Assembly (NCBI GenBank): GCA_001724265.1
Contig: MEDY01000113.1
Span: forward strand, 1-64,000
DNA length: 64,000 bases
From: Rhizaria sp. SCN 62-66
Lineage: Eukaryota > Rhizaria, unplaced
Reading direction: 5' to 3'
The translations under genes were made by a program, and so were the position numbers. How positions within the stretch are numbered: position 1 is the stretch's first letter; each line of letters opens with the position of its first letter. Under the pieces are notes generated by a model that was not told where the DNA came from, ran no database searches, and was given only the letters and a program-made list of their open reading frames with translations. This document shows positions 33,201 to 41,905 of this stretch, piece after piece.

Positions 33201-35486
33201 GTACTCTTGGAAAGGGTTCATGCTGATGGTCACAGGTGCGAGCCGACTCGCGTGTTTGTTCTTTGATGGAGTGCCGCCAGGAGTGACGACAGCTGTCACT
33301 TCCAGCGTCTCGATGTCGTCATCGCTGTCGCCGCCGTTGTCTTGGTTGTCGGCATCAGTGTTGTCAACATCAGTCATCCTCTTCTGGGCCGCAACAGCAG
33401 CCGCTTGCTCATTTTGCACTTGCTCTTGCTGCTGCTGTTGCAGTGCGGCGCCATCGTCGCCGCCGTCGTCGTTGCCGTCGCCGTCGTCGTCGCTCGTGCG
33501 CAGCATGCCCGCCACAAAGGCGTCGCCCTCGCCCTCGAGCAGCCCCATGAGCGTGCCCTGACGCCCGCCCTTGAGCCGCGCCTTCTCCCGACCAGCCGCC
33601 AGCGCGGCCGCGACGGCGACCTCGGCTGCGGCCTCGCGCCGCTGCTGCGCCTGGCCCAAACTCAGCCCCAGACTGGCTGCGGGCGCATTCGCCCCACTGC
33701 TTGCACCGTTCGCACCCGCAATGGTGGCATCATTGTGGCTGTAATTCGCGTTCGCACCGCTGTTGAGCGGCCGCGCGGTGAGCAAGATGCGCGAGTCGGC
33801 CACGAAGGCGCGCTCGGACAGGTGCGCGTAGCGGAACCGCGCCGCTGAGCCAGGGGCGCCGCGGACGCTGGGCAGCGGCAGCGAGCGCTGCGCCGGCGGC
33901 AGCGACAGCTGCTGCTGCTGTTGCTGCTGCTGCTGTAAGTGCTGCTGATGCTGTTGCTGCTGTAGCCCGGTGGCGGCAGTCGTGGGCGCACTGGGGGCAA
34001 AGGCCCGGGCAGCTGCAGTCATTGAGGTCGGCGCCGTTGCAGCAGTCAGTCGGCCGGGCCCTGCTTCTGCGGTTGACCCGGCTGCTGCGGCGGCGGCAGC
34101 GGCGGCGGCGGCAGCAGCGGCGGCAGTCACGGGCGCAGCCACATGAGGGGCAGCGGAGTAGCCCGGGGCAGAGCCTGGAGCGTGCACTGGACCACGAGCA
34201 TAGCCGTGGGCTGGGGCGGTCACAGCGGGGCGCGCGGAGTTAGGGGCAGAGCTGTAGACAGAGCCTGCGACCGGGCCGGAGGCGGGAGCAAAACCACCGG
34301 GACCAGCAGCAGCAGAAGCATTCGCACTCGTATTCGCTGTCGTGTTCGCTGTCGTGTTCCCAGCGCTCAAAGTGTTCTGCTGGGGCTTGCTGTAGAGACC
34401 GCAGTACGCGTTTTGCGCGGGCGCTTGTGCTGGGTTTGCAGCAGCCCGAACGGAGAGACTAGCGCCCGCAAAAGCTGCAGAAGACGCAGCAGCGGCAGCA
34501 GGCATAGCAGAGGCACTTGCAGGGCGACCGTATCCACTTCCGTGACTGGGAGCAGCTGGTGAGTAACTGTGGGCAACAGAGTGACCGTGGGCAGCAGAGT
34601 GACTGTGAGCGGCGGGCGCGTGCTGCGCCTGCTGCGGAGTCACAAATGCAGACGCAGACGCTGTCGCAGACTGCATCGGCTGAGGCTGCACTGATTGGGA
34701 AACAGAGGCCGACGCTGGCGCAAAGCCCGGCACTGGCATGGGCAATGATATTGGCACTGGCACTGGCATTGGCGCTGGCGCTGGCGCTGGTGCTGGTGCT
34801 GCTGTGTGGTGAACGTGAATTACAGCTGCAGCAGGAGCAGCAGCTGCAGAAACAGCAGCCGCAGGAACAGGAGCTGCGGCGGCAGGTTTGCGGGAGTACA
34901 GCGACACGCGCGCAGCAGTGACGGGCTGCTGCTGCTGTTGCTGCTGCTGCCGCTGTTGCTGTTGCTGCTGCTGTTGTTGCAGCTGGTGATGCTGCTGGTG
35001 ATGCTGTTGCTGGTGATGTTTAGTGGCTACAACTGCTGGTAACGCAACAGCAGCAGAGCTCGGAGCAGAGCCATGTACCGCAGGCACAGCGCCAGCAACT
35101 GCAACGTATGGGTGCCTCTGAGCGTTTACATGAACAGTGCCAGTGGCAGTGGCAGTGACAGGCACAGCGGCTGCAGACGCAGCGGCTGCAGACGCAAAGG
35201 TTGGCGCGTATGGCGTCGCGGCTGAGTCGGTCGGGGTCAGCTGCGGCGGGCGCTGCTGCGCGGGCGCGGGCTGGGGCGCGATTTGAGCAACAGTAGGGGC
35301 AGCACCAGTCGCAGCAACAACAGCATGAGCAGGGATGACAGGAAGGGTGGCAGTCTGAGGGGCCTGTGACGTATAATTAGCCACAGTAGATGCAAGCGCA
35401 TGTGCAGACGGTATAGAAACACCTGTCGTAGCAGGAACAGCCCCGGGTTGCGGCTGGGGCTTTTTATATCGGCTGTAAATGCTCAT
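27240..35486 (-). CDS. FANCM: FANCM/Mph1/Hef-family DNA helicase
   Basis: Single exon, 2748 aa. Residues 1 to about 800 are low complexity, with Gln, Ala, Pro and His runs. The helicase begins with WLYPAASVRAYQRAI, then NTLVCLPTGLGKTLIAAVV (Walker A about 845), MAPTRPLVTQQ, VVYDEAH-type box (about 947, YDEAHRATGNYAY), LALSATPGS (about 977), VIVFTSLRD (about 1378), ATSIGEEGLDIG and QRMGRAGRARAGR (about 1556-1568). CLPTGLGKT, DEAHRA.GNYAY and SxGEEGLDIG are signatures of FANCM/Mph1, ATP-driven translocases that remodel replication forks and D-loops in crosslink repair and crossover control. A Gln/Arg coiled insert separates the two RecA lobes, and a Gly/Asp insert of about 100 residues sits inside lobe 2. 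The final 1000 residues are Ser/Asp/Ala-rich; no ERCC4 nuclease or HhH domain is visible, as in fungal Mph1. Stop TAA, only 232 bases from the TTC12-like stop. Confidence 0.9.
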   Translation of the reverse strand: MSIYSRYKKPQPQPGAVPATTGVSIPSAHALASTVANYTSQAPQTATLPVIPAHAVVAATGAAPTVAQIAPQPAPAQQRPPQLTPTDSAATPYAPTFASAAAASAAAVPVTATATGTVHVNAQRHPYVAVAGAVPAVHGSAPSSAAVALPAVVATKHHQQQHHQQHHQLQQQQQQQQQRQQQQQQQQPVTAARVSLYSRKPAAAAPVPAAAVSAAAAPAAAVIHVHHTAAPAPAPAPAPMPVPVPISLPMPVPGFAPASASVSQSVQPQPMQSATASASAFVTPQQAQHAPAAHSHSAAHGHSVAHSYSPAAPSHGSGYGRPASASAMPAAAAASSAAFAGASLSVRAAANPAQAPAQNAYCGLYSKPQQNTLSAGNTTANTTANTSANASAAAGPGGFAPASGPVAGSVYSSAPNSARPAVTAPAHGYARGPVHAPGSAPGYSAAPHVAAPVTAAAAAAAAAAAAAAAGSTAEAGPGRLTAATAPTSMTAAARAFAPSAPTTAATGLQQQQHQQHLQQQQQQQQQLSLPPAQRSLPLPSVRGAPGSAARFRYAHLSERAFVADSRILLTARPLNSGANANYSHNDATIAGANGASSGANAPAASLGLSLGQAQQRREAAAEVAVAAALAAGREKARLKGGRQGTLMGLLEGEGDAFVAGMLRTSDDDGDGNDDGGDDGAALQQQQQEQVQNEQAAAVAAQKRMTDVDNTDADNQDNGGDSDDDIETLEVTAVVTPGGTPSKNKHASRLAPVTISMNPFQEYSPKKQQSSAINLFTRLQPHQQQPQQQQHRQQPQSAFARRASSVPQPQFDPATAGSWLYPAASVRAYQRAIAAHALRENTLVCLPTGLGKTLIAAVVLANLLRWYPRGLAVMMAPTRPLVTQQAAACRALAGFHPADCAILDGSLPPARRQQLWETARVVFATPQTVDGDLGRGAVPTERVVCAVYDEAHRATGNYAYVSVAAALRRVRAPCRVLALSATPGSGLGQVQEVVTALGISALQVRTEEDADVVRHMHGREKEVIVVGLTPLLRGPIAAAAQLVRTALERLRRFRDVSVHSTEPELYTRAALERARREFAARAAREPRLRALRGSVEAAFLVAQAAVLAFSRAKAVGLSQLRRVLRQSFPAELARARMQDLRGADLARALLARDPVCEALRAQLDALLARGGAAWGARAHPKLQVLRDLLCAHFDVKLGEIPPDADVDYSVEDDGGSATHSSGMSLTVSSSSHSSASASASAGESGDAGWSRFVGEFRPSTRMRQLREQQRQLEIQQERQQRKELKLQHQQKQLQLKQNNDDESQHIKTEAKPELSESTGQLNASGNSKPNVASLATDSDSDAERKSDRAGDAGRGSGIEIASEEEEEVDIRGGGVIVFTSLRDTAAEIVNMLLRCGPRVRPMLFIGQSSRAASTGGAGAKAARGGGKGSHGHSGGGGGGGTVRGVWNKSGAGDDDDDDFDDDSVLYSSSSAASSHNANSGGAAAAAAAAEAEHDSGAGGAVTGQQGMSQQEQAAVVARFQAGLCNVLVATSIGEEGLDIGSVDLTIAYDGSGSAIRTIQRMGRAGRARAGRCVTLATEGTEARALFTSLNSVDFIYSMLKRERLRPTLDVAVGPDLVPHRTANTNSNNNGHGHGHTAAAALIPPVCVLAPPGALAPPPSEAALRAAEAAAAAVAAKEARAMAKGRGRGGANAITHGHGGGDDTDNGGQSGVIPAMSALAVAAVAAQRERAYYDEYLRLNFEEAEEWGQARLAALRNAPAITLSLDSNNNNSNDNANMGVGGLRRALVLGSMVGSRARAAADIMQLTNEDNNRNDRRASEVADNAGDNGDDDDNADYDADAYNYDEPFVDDNFLPGTPPLRSQSQSQSPPRLYARSLPHSPSRGQSRLHSALDSDGCGDIVDEEPPPLQPLSQPNESHNAHNTLQRRISANTPAAALTATADANSTDAAASASGSSLEQSPFKRGTDNCAPSGRFDRDDVRNTSSAGVDSDTESVTVTHSYITAEHRRSRAIKRETQRAQERDTQGEVARAPSARIAATIGASSSSSSSSSSSSSSSSSGSSASDGEDSTTSVSDISSDSTDGSSSSSSVCTAATTFGPPVPVPLLASDDASALDHSDTVPNTPARASARQTSADSAPPLRAALSDVSTATCRLSPQARTGAADAAATPAIAGQSSDNSNAALRGFEAPSLLHVAPQPPPVPQLSAQSPAPLRSVLRSPPVRLTAATTVTAATARLVATATTASSAAATAGATRAATGTGATPHKPVPPLLGPYTAPLQSVAPRLLRQLSQSLSQSQSQSQSQTGLQSQTRSHSHSQSRVHSEWPTAAAHPQGQAPLSASASSASDTGVIVRNTAVAGAGTGTSAAALRRARVLDDSTSTDVTPPHPAPVPRHPLSVAARRDSVDGDDHEEESDAVIGPQHSRRRLHNGAADATRTGGANKTRTVMLRKRVIADTDTDTDTQSVTLQQPVRQNHGGSDQDGESSVRESLSAFRTQDSEIEVTSSVPRPASSSSSKSHSRLVSNQGQQQQHASRFLDMTAAVRFRSAPARGSAAQARRRSRVLGNDDDDDDSESDDDSNGGGGVSVDDDDGDDDGSVGSLADFICSDDNGDGDDNDDDAESVTVANTQSTASPSGPGHGRRSDSRNQGGHGRVRVRSARDAVSLYHALQRQLSQEEHALMVSGRGSGARGRALAAAYRAAAEERAHGGREIVADDDYCSDDGDAHSILEGEDDDDEEQHQYQFGPNYNSWK

Positions 35487-36273
35487 GTGGGCATGCCTCC
35501 TGAGGAAGTGTGCTAACGGGCTAGGGGCAAGAACAAAAGTCAGCGGCAGATGTCAAGGAATGCGTGTGTAAGAAGTATAATTGGAAATACAGGACTTAAA
35601 AATAGATTTAGTTCAGGAAATTGTGTTGAAACGACTATAGACGGAGTGTATACATGACGTTGGCGTGGCTCGAACCAAACACGAAGGCGCCACCAGTCCA
35701 CCACCTTGCTTCGCTGCACTGCGATCTGGCGCGGTCCGTCGCAGCGCGTAGAGCAGGGACCGAAAAAAATTAGAGCAAAGGTTGAGTTTTGAGTTTGGCA
35801 AGAAGTCAGCTTTAAGTCATGTTTAACCGTGCTTATGGGCAGCACATTTGTTGTTATGGGGTTGACGAAGTTATTCTCTCATAATATCTTTATATTAGTT
35901 GCAGATGTGCCTCAAAACATGTCCGTCCGCAAAGGCGGTCAGCCACAGCAAGTGACTGTGGGTCGGGGCTGTGGCCGATCAGCTCAAGAACGTCGGCCGT
36001 GCGTCTGCGGAGCATCATTAAACGCCGAAAATAGTGAATATAACTAGTCATGTGTCTCCGCGACCTATCACTTCCACGTCTGCTTCATAAATCCCATATG
36101 AACCACTTCCCGCCTGACGCCGCCGCTCACGCCTCGTCCTGCTTCCTTCCCGAAAATTATTCTCTGCTCCTTTATCCCTCCTTTGCCCCACAGCTTTTCC
36201 CCTTTTGCTTTATCCGCCACACGGTTGGCATCTCGTTCTTCCTTTCCTCCGCCGCCCACCCGCCGCGCGCCCC
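35487..36273. promoter_or_regulatory. Divergent promoter region, FANCM(-)/PNUTS-like(+)
   Basis: 787 bases. Two GC-rich islands interrupt AT-rich DNA. At 35664-35765 separated GGTCC/GGACC arms occur. At 35942-35975 the arms GCCACAGC and GCTGTGGC form an eight-base inverted repeat. A weak Pol III B-box-like sequence on the minus strand (35664-35676) lacks any tRNA fold. No gene. Confidence 0.5.
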
Positions 36274-39200
36274 ATGGACCCCGCCACCGGCGCCGCGGGC
36301 ACCGCCGCCCCCACCACCACGAACAGCTCCCACACTCCCACCCTCGTCAGCAGCAGCAGCGGCGGCGGCAGTCGCAACGACAACATGAGTCACCACAGCC
36401 CGGGCGCGAGCGCGCTGCCGCTGTCGTCGTCGTACGTGCGCGCCGCGGTGGTGGCGCGGCACGAGCGCGCGCCGGCGCGGCTGAACCACGCGCGCGACGA
36501 CCACAACGAGGGGCTCGGCCTCCGCATGGCCTTCAGCAACAACGACGACGACGATGACGATGACGACGACGACGATGGCGACGGCTATAACGGCAGCGCG
36601 AGCACGGAAACGAGCGCCTTGGGCTCCGGGCTCGCCGGCTTCGGCCGCGGGCTCGCGCAGCTCGACACCGACGCCGCTAACAACAACCCCGCCTTCGCCC
36701 ACAGACACAGCCACCACGGCTCGACGTCCGAGTCGGACACGGAGACGGAGCCCGACTCGAGCGCCGCCTCGGCCGCGACGTCCCCCAACACGGCCGCCGC
36801 GCTGGCCGCCGCGACCGCGCGCGCGGGCCGCCGCGCCGAAGCCGCCGCGCGCGCCACCGACGCCCTGTCGCGGTCCTCACTGCTGCCGCCCAGCGACCGC
36901 TGGCGCGTGTGGTGGGGCGACCTGGACGCGGACGCCGTGATGACGCACCGGGATGCGCTCCGGCCCGCCGTCGCCGCGCTGCTGCCGGAGCCCTACGTCG
37001 TTAACAGCAACAACAGCAGCAGCTGTGGTGCGATGTCGCTATGTGACAGCGACTCCAGCCCGAGCTCCACGACTGCTGCGGCGGCCAGCGCAGGCGGGCG
37101 CGCCTTGGAGCCCGTGTCGCCGCGGCCGGCCGTGGCGGTGCGGCCGCCGCTGTCATGGGCCGTCATCCCCGAGGTGATCCGGGCCGCGCAGTCGCTCTGC
37201 ACTAACAACAACAACAACAACAGTCGCATTTACAGCAACGACAGCGCTGCGAGCACGAACGCGTCACAGCAAGACGCCTCGAACGCGAGCGCCAGCGTGG
37301 GGCCTGTGCCGCCGCCGCCGCTGTCGCCGCAGCCGCGCGCCGCATCCTCCTCCTCCTCCTCATCGTCGTCGTCGCCGCCGCTGTCCGCCGCGTCGACCGC
37401 CGCGTCCAACGCCGCGCTGACCTCGAGCCCTGGCGCCGGCTCCGTCGCACAGCCGCCGCTGCCGGCACCGCGCTGGCCGGCGCGCGCGCTGCTGGCGGGC
37501 CGTGAATACCTGGCTCTGGAGCTGCTGCGGTGCGCCGACGCGTGCGGCCGCCGCGCGCTCGAGGGCGGCGTCGTGCCCGTAGTGACGTCCTGGCTGCCGC
37601 GCTGCCGGACCAGGGCTGCCGGCGACAGCGACGGTGCTGAGGCAGAGAGCAGTCACGGTGGGGGCAGCGACACGGCGACAACGACGACTGACGCCGATGA
37701 CGGCGGCGACCTCCGGAGCTGCAGCGAGGACGAAAACGCGCTGGCCGCCGCCGTCGTCGCCCTGCTGGCCCGGCTGCCGATCGAGGCCCGCGACGAGCTG
37801 TGCTCTCCGGCTGCCGCCGCCGCCGCCGCCAACTCCCCCGCCGCCGCTGCTGCCGCGGCCTCTGCTGCCGCCGCCGCCGTCGCCGCTGTGTCTGAAGGCA
37901 CTGAGACGGATGAGGCAGCGGGGTCGGCCGCCGCCGCCGCCGCCGCCGCCGCGATTGTTGCCGCGGTGACCGAGGCCGGCGCCGCCACGTGGCCCTCGGT
38001 GGACGCTGCGGCCGCCAGCGTCGGTACCAGCGGCGGCGCTATGGACGACAGCGACGACTTCGACGACTATGGTGACGACGACAACGACGACGACGAAAAC
38101 AACAATAGTAGGACGTCGAGCGATGCTGTGCCTGCGCCTGTGCGCGCGCTGCTGCGCCTGGCCCGCCGCTCCCGGGGCAGCGCCGCCTCGGCCGCAGCCA
38201 GCGAGGTGGTGGAGCGTTGGCGGCAGCTGCCCGCGGTCTCCACGGCCTCCCCCGCCGTCGTGGCCGCTGCGGCCGCCGCCGCCGCCGCCGCGACGGGCGA
38301 GGATCCCGCCGCGTTGGGCCTCGGGCTCGGCGGCCTCGGCCTGGGGCTCGGGCTGGGGCTCGGGCGGCGGGGCGGCCGGCCGGCGATCTCGGTGCTGACG
38401 GGTGAAGACGTCTCGCCTGTCGGCACGCCCTTCTCCGCGCTGCCCACGGGCGCCATCACCAGCACAGGCTGCGACAACGACGGCGACGGAACGCCCGGCT
38501 TGGGCTTGGGTAGTCATGGGACGCCGGGGGGCGTGGCCTCGCTCAGCGTCGACATGCCCGGCCCGTACCACGACCGCAACAGCAGCAACAATCACAATGA
38601 CGACAGCGGCAACAGCGCCGTCGCCGCGGCGGCAGACGGCCGCAACGGCGTCATGTCGGTGCCCGCCACGCCCGGCGCGTTCGGCCACGCCAACAGCGGA
38701 TCCGAAAGCGACGGCACGGCCTCGCCTGGCACTCACAGCTCTGGCGCTGGCGATGACGCTGACGAGGGAGGTCCGGCGGTCAAGCGCGCGCGTGCAGCGG
38801 AGACCGGTGGCGGCGGCTTCGGTGCTGGCGGCGTTATCGTCCAGCTGCCCTCAGTTGCCGCTAACAGCAGTGGCAGTGGCGCGCTGCAGCCGACGTCGTT
38901 CTCGATCACGCGGTCCGGCCCCGGCATCACGCCCACGCTCACCGTCACCTCGATCCTCAAGCGCGGGCCCGGCGGTCTCCCGCTCGCCGGCGCGGGCCCC
39001 AACGCTAACAGCGGCGTCAGCGCGAGCGGCGCCGCCGCTGCCGGTGCCAGCGCCGCAGGCGCGCGCCGCCAGAAGGCGAGGATTGTATTCGCGCCCGACT
39101 CTGCGCTGGTGGCGACGCGCTACTTCAACCGCTTCGACCCATCGGCCAAGGCGGCGCCCGCGGCCGGCGAGCCTGGTGAGCCGGTCCCGGTCGACTGGGC

Positions 39201-41469
39201 CGGCATCGCCGTCGAGTACGTACCCGAGGCCGCCGACGCCGAGCGCGCGCGCGCAGCCATCGTCGCCGAGGCCGCCGCGCGCCGCGCGCCCCCGATCAAG
39301 GGCGGCCTCGCGGACGGCGCGGCTCCCGCTGGCGGCGCGGGCGGCGTGGGCGGCGGGCTGGGGGAGGCAGCGTTCGGCGTGCGCCGCGGCGCCCCCCCGG
39401 CTACGTCGTGGTCGGTCGCGCCCTGGGTCATCCCGCCCCTCGTCCGCGGGCCTGTCCCCTCGCCGGACTCAGCCTCTGCCGCCCACGGTGACGGTCACGG
39501 TGACGCGATGGCTGCGGCTGCGGTGCCGCCGAGCGCGCCCGAGACGGAGGAGTGCACGGCGCAGCGGCAGCGCGACGCCAGCGTGCTGGGCGTGGTGTAC
39601 CTCAGCCAGGCCCACATCCCCGCCAACCCGATCCCCGCACCCGCGCCCACGCCCGCGCCCGGCGCTGTGACCGCATCTGCGGGTGCCTCTGGCTACGGCG
39701 GCGCGTACGGACCGGACGCCGACGTGCCCCAGTTCCCCCTGGGCTCGATCGTGCGCGCGGAGGACCTCGCCGCCGCGCTGACGCTGCACACGCTCCTGCC
39801 CGCCGCCGACACCCTGGGGGCCGGCGGCGCTCTCGGGGCTGCGGACGCCGCGGCGCTGTCCGTGGCCGGGGGGGACCCCGCGCTCGCGCTCGCGCTGGGG
39901 CTGGAGCTGCCCGGCGTCGCCGTCGGCCCTAGCGCCAGTGCCAATGCCAGTGCCAGTGGCGGGGTCGACCCGCTGACGGCGCTTGCGGTGGGGCTTGCGG
40001 CCGGCAGTGCCAGCGCTGGCGGGAGTGGTGCGAATGTGACCAGCGCCGCCTTGACTGCTGCGGCTGCTGCTGGTGGTGCTGCTCATATGACCGACTCGAG
40101 CGTGCCTAGTGCTGGCGGCGGCGGCGGCGTGAGCGTTGCGGGGGCGACAGGAATGAGCATGGGCGGGCTTGGCGGCATCAGTCCCGTCGGGGGCAGCCAC
40201 ACGGTGGGCGCACAGTCACTTATGCCGAGCTCGCAGTCTCATATGGCTGGGGCACAGTCGCAGATTATGGGCTCCCAGTCGCAGATTATGCCTCAGCCCC
40301 AATCGCATAGTCAGCTTCAGTCTCAGAGTCAGCCTCAGCTTCAGCCGCAAACTCACCCCCAGTTCCAGGGGCAGCAATCGATGCAGCAGCAGCCGTTGAC
40401 GCAGCAGCGGTCGAAGTCGCCTCCCCGCAGCCACAGCCAGGACTACGGTCACGCTCACGCTCACGGTCCTATTCACGGTCCCAGTCAGGGCCTCGGTCAG
40501 GGCCACAGTCCCACTCATGGCCAGCAATTGCACCCGCACGGCCACGGCTACGGTCACCAAGGCCACGGCCACGGGCAGGGACAGGGGCAGGGGCAGGGCT
40601 TTGGACAGGGCCATGGCCACGGTCACGGTCAGGGCTCCTACGGCACTCACGGTACCCATGGTGCTCACGGTCAGTCGTCCCAGAGCGGCTACAACGCTGG
40701 CTACAACAACAGCAGCAGCAGCAGCAGCAGCATGAATCGCCCCCCCGCCGGCCCTGGCGGCCGCAGCGACCGCGGCGACCGCCCCGATGATTACCACAGC
40801 CGAGGCCCCAGCTACAGCCTAGGTCCCGGCCAGCAGCAGCAGGGGCAGCAGCAGGGCCAGGGCCAGGGTCAGTACCGCCCCCCTATGCAGGGCCCCCCCG
40901 GCTCCGGCCCCGGTCGGGACGCCCGCGGCGGCCCTCCCGGCCCCACCGGCCCCGGTGGCTACAGCAGCGGCGGCGGCGGCTACGGTGGCAGCCGCGGCCC
41001 CACCGGTGCGCCCCCCAGCGGGCCCCCGGTGCAGGGCGGCGGTTCCAGCGCGCCCTACCAACAGCAGCAGCAGCAGTACAGGGGCCCTCCTCAGAGCGGC
41101 CCTGGCCCTTACAACGCCGGTGGCCCTTACAACGGCCCTCCGAGCGGCGGCGGCGCCCCGTACAACGGGCCCCCGCGTGGCGGCCCTCAGTACAATGGCC
41201 CCCAGTACTCTGGGCCCCACGGCGGGGGCGGCGGCCCTCACGGCGGCAGCGGCCCGTACAGTGGTCCCGGGGGGCCTCAAAGCCAGGGCCAGAGCCGCGG
41301 CCCCGGCCCTCACGGCCTCGGCCCTCACGGCGCCGGCCCCGGCGGCTATGAAACCGGCGCCGGCTCTGGGGCTGGCGCTGGGGGCAAGCGCATGTGCGCG
41401 TTTCACCGGCCGTGGGAGGGCCGCACGTGCCGCCACGGAAACAACTGCGCCTTCGCGCACTCGAACTAA
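36274..41469 (+). CDS. PNUTS/PPP1R10-like PP1 regulatory protein
   Basis: Single exon, 1731 aa from the ATG at 36274. Three landmarks occur in the order found in PNUTS. First, a TFIIS N-terminal (LW-type) helical bundle, cut by Ala and Asp inserts: LLAGREYLALELLRCADACGR and VVPVVTSWL (about 406-444), ALLARLPI (about 500), then VRALLRLARRS...VVERWRQL (about 619-652). Second, a PP1-docking RVxF motif, RIVF at 936-939, within QKARIVFAPDSALVATRYF, which parallels the PNUTS RVxF region followed by acidic/aromatic residues. Third, a CCCH zinc finger at the very end, C1708-x10-C1719-x5-C1725-x3-H1729. Before it lie Gln/His/Gly-rich repeats (about 1300-1700), also seen in PNUTS. PNUTS targets PP1 to chromatin and RNA polymerase II. 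A basic KRARA (about 838) may be an NLS. The assignment is by architecture, not alignment. Stop TAA. Confidence 0.7.
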   Translation: MDPATGAAGTAAPTTTNSSHTPTLVSSSSGGGSRNDNMSHHSPGASALPLSSSYVRAAVVARHERAPARLNHARDDHNEGLGLRMAFSNNDDDDDDDDDDDGDGYNGSASTETSALGSGLAGFGRGLAQLDTDAANNNPAFAHRHSHHGSTSESDTETEPDSSAASAATSPNTAAALAAATARAGRRAEAAARATDALSRSSLLPPSDRWRVWWGDLDADAVMTHRDALRPAVAALLPEPYVVNSNNSSSCGAMSLCDSDSSPSSTTAAAASAGGRALEPVSPRPAVAVRPPLSWAVIPEVIRAAQSLCTNNNNNNSRIYSNDSAASTNASQQDASNASASVGPVPPPPLSPQPRAASSSSSSSSSSPPLSAASTAASNAALTSSPGAGSVAQPPLPAPRWPARALLAGREYLALELLRCADACGRRALEGGVVPVVTSWLPRCRTRAAGDSDGAEAESSHGGGSDTATTTTDADDGGDLRSCSEDENALAAAVVALLARLPIEARDELCSPAAAAAAANSPAAAAAAASAAAAAVAAVSEGTETDEAAGSAAAAAAAAAIVAAVTEAGAATWPSVDAAAASVGTSGGAMDDSDDFDDYGDDDNDDDENNNSRTSSDAVPAPVRALLRLARRSRGSAASAAASEVVERWRQLPAVSTASPAVVAAAAAAAAAATGEDPAALGLGLGGLGLGLGLGLGRRGGRPAISVLTGEDVSPVGTPFSALPTGAITSTGCDNDGDGTPGLGLGSHGTPGGVASLSVDMPGPYHDRNSSNNHNDDSGNSAVAAAADGRNGVMSVPATPGAFGHANSGSESDGTASPGTHSSGAGDDADEGGPAVKRARAAETGGGGFGAGGVIVQLPSVAANSSGSGALQPTSFSITRSGPGITPTLTVTSILKRGPGGLPLAGAGPNANSGVSASGAAAAGASAAGARRQKARIVFAPDSALVATRYFNRFDPSAKAAPAAGEPGEPVPVDWAGIAVEYVPEAADAERARAAIVAEAAARRAPPIKGGLADGAAPAGGAGGVGGGLGEAAFGVRRGAPPATSWSVAPWVIPPLVRGPVPSPDSASAAHGDGHGDAMAAAAVPPSAPETEECTAQRQRDASVLGVVYLSQAHIPANPIPAPAPTPAPGAVTASAGASGYGGAYGPDADVPQFPLGSIVRAEDLAAALTLHTLLPAADTLGAGGALGAADAAALSVAGGDPALALALGLELPGVAVGPSASANASASGGVDPLTALAVGLAAGSASAGGSGANVTSAALTAAAAAGGAAHMTDSSVPSAGGGGGVSVAGATGMSMGGLGGISPVGGSHTVGAQSLMPSSQSHMAGAQSQIMGSQSQIMPQPQSHSQLQSQSQPQLQPQTHPQFQGQQSMQQQPLTQQRSKSPPRSHSQDYGHAHAHGPIHGPSQGLGQGHSPTHGQQLHPHGHGYGHQGHGHGQGQGQGQGFGQGHGHGHGQGSYGTHGTHGAHGQSSQSGYNAGYNNSSSSSSSMNRPPAGPGGRSDRGDRPDDYHSRGPSYSLGPGQQQQGQQQGQGQGQYRPPMQGPPGSGPGRDARGGPPGPTGPGGYSSGGGGYGGSRGPTGAPPSGPPVQGGGSSAPYQQQQQQYRGPPQSGPGPYNAGGPYNGPPSGGGAPYNGPPRGGPQYNGPQYSGPHGGGGGPHGGSGPYSGPGGPQSQGQSRGPGPHGLGPHGAGPGGYETGAGSGAGAGGKRMCAFHRPWEGRTCRHGNNCAFAHSN

Positions 41470-41867
41470 AGCTCTGCGAAGTGATGCAACGTGACACGTC
41501 ACGAAAGTGACGCCGTTCGCTGTTTTTTGTTGCTGTTGTTGTTCAGTCCTACCAAATATGCTGTATTCTTTTTGACGTCAGTCAACTATAAAGCTCCTCG
41601 GGGTAGCTTTATTTCCCCGTTGCCGTACTGTTGTGTTCTTTCTTGACAACAATGTGAGCCTCTGCGTGCTGTCCCCATCGTACGCGCGCAGTATTGGCGT
41701 ATTTATTTCGCGCTTTCTTGCCCTGTTCCTTTTGTTTTAGTTTCTTTTTAATATGTTGTTTGTTTATCACCATCCCTTTTCTCTGGATATTCACTTGCAT
41801 TGTTTTCCCTTCATTTTTATCTTTTGCTCTGTCGGCCTGTTGGTTGGTCAGTCTGTCAGTGTTTGTC

Positions 41868-41905
<38 letters not shown>

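Noticed and set aside
35664-35676. Pol III B-box-like sequence on the minus strand
   Set aside because: Flanking bases do not form a T-stem, and no acceptor or anticodon arm can be built, so it is not a tRNA.
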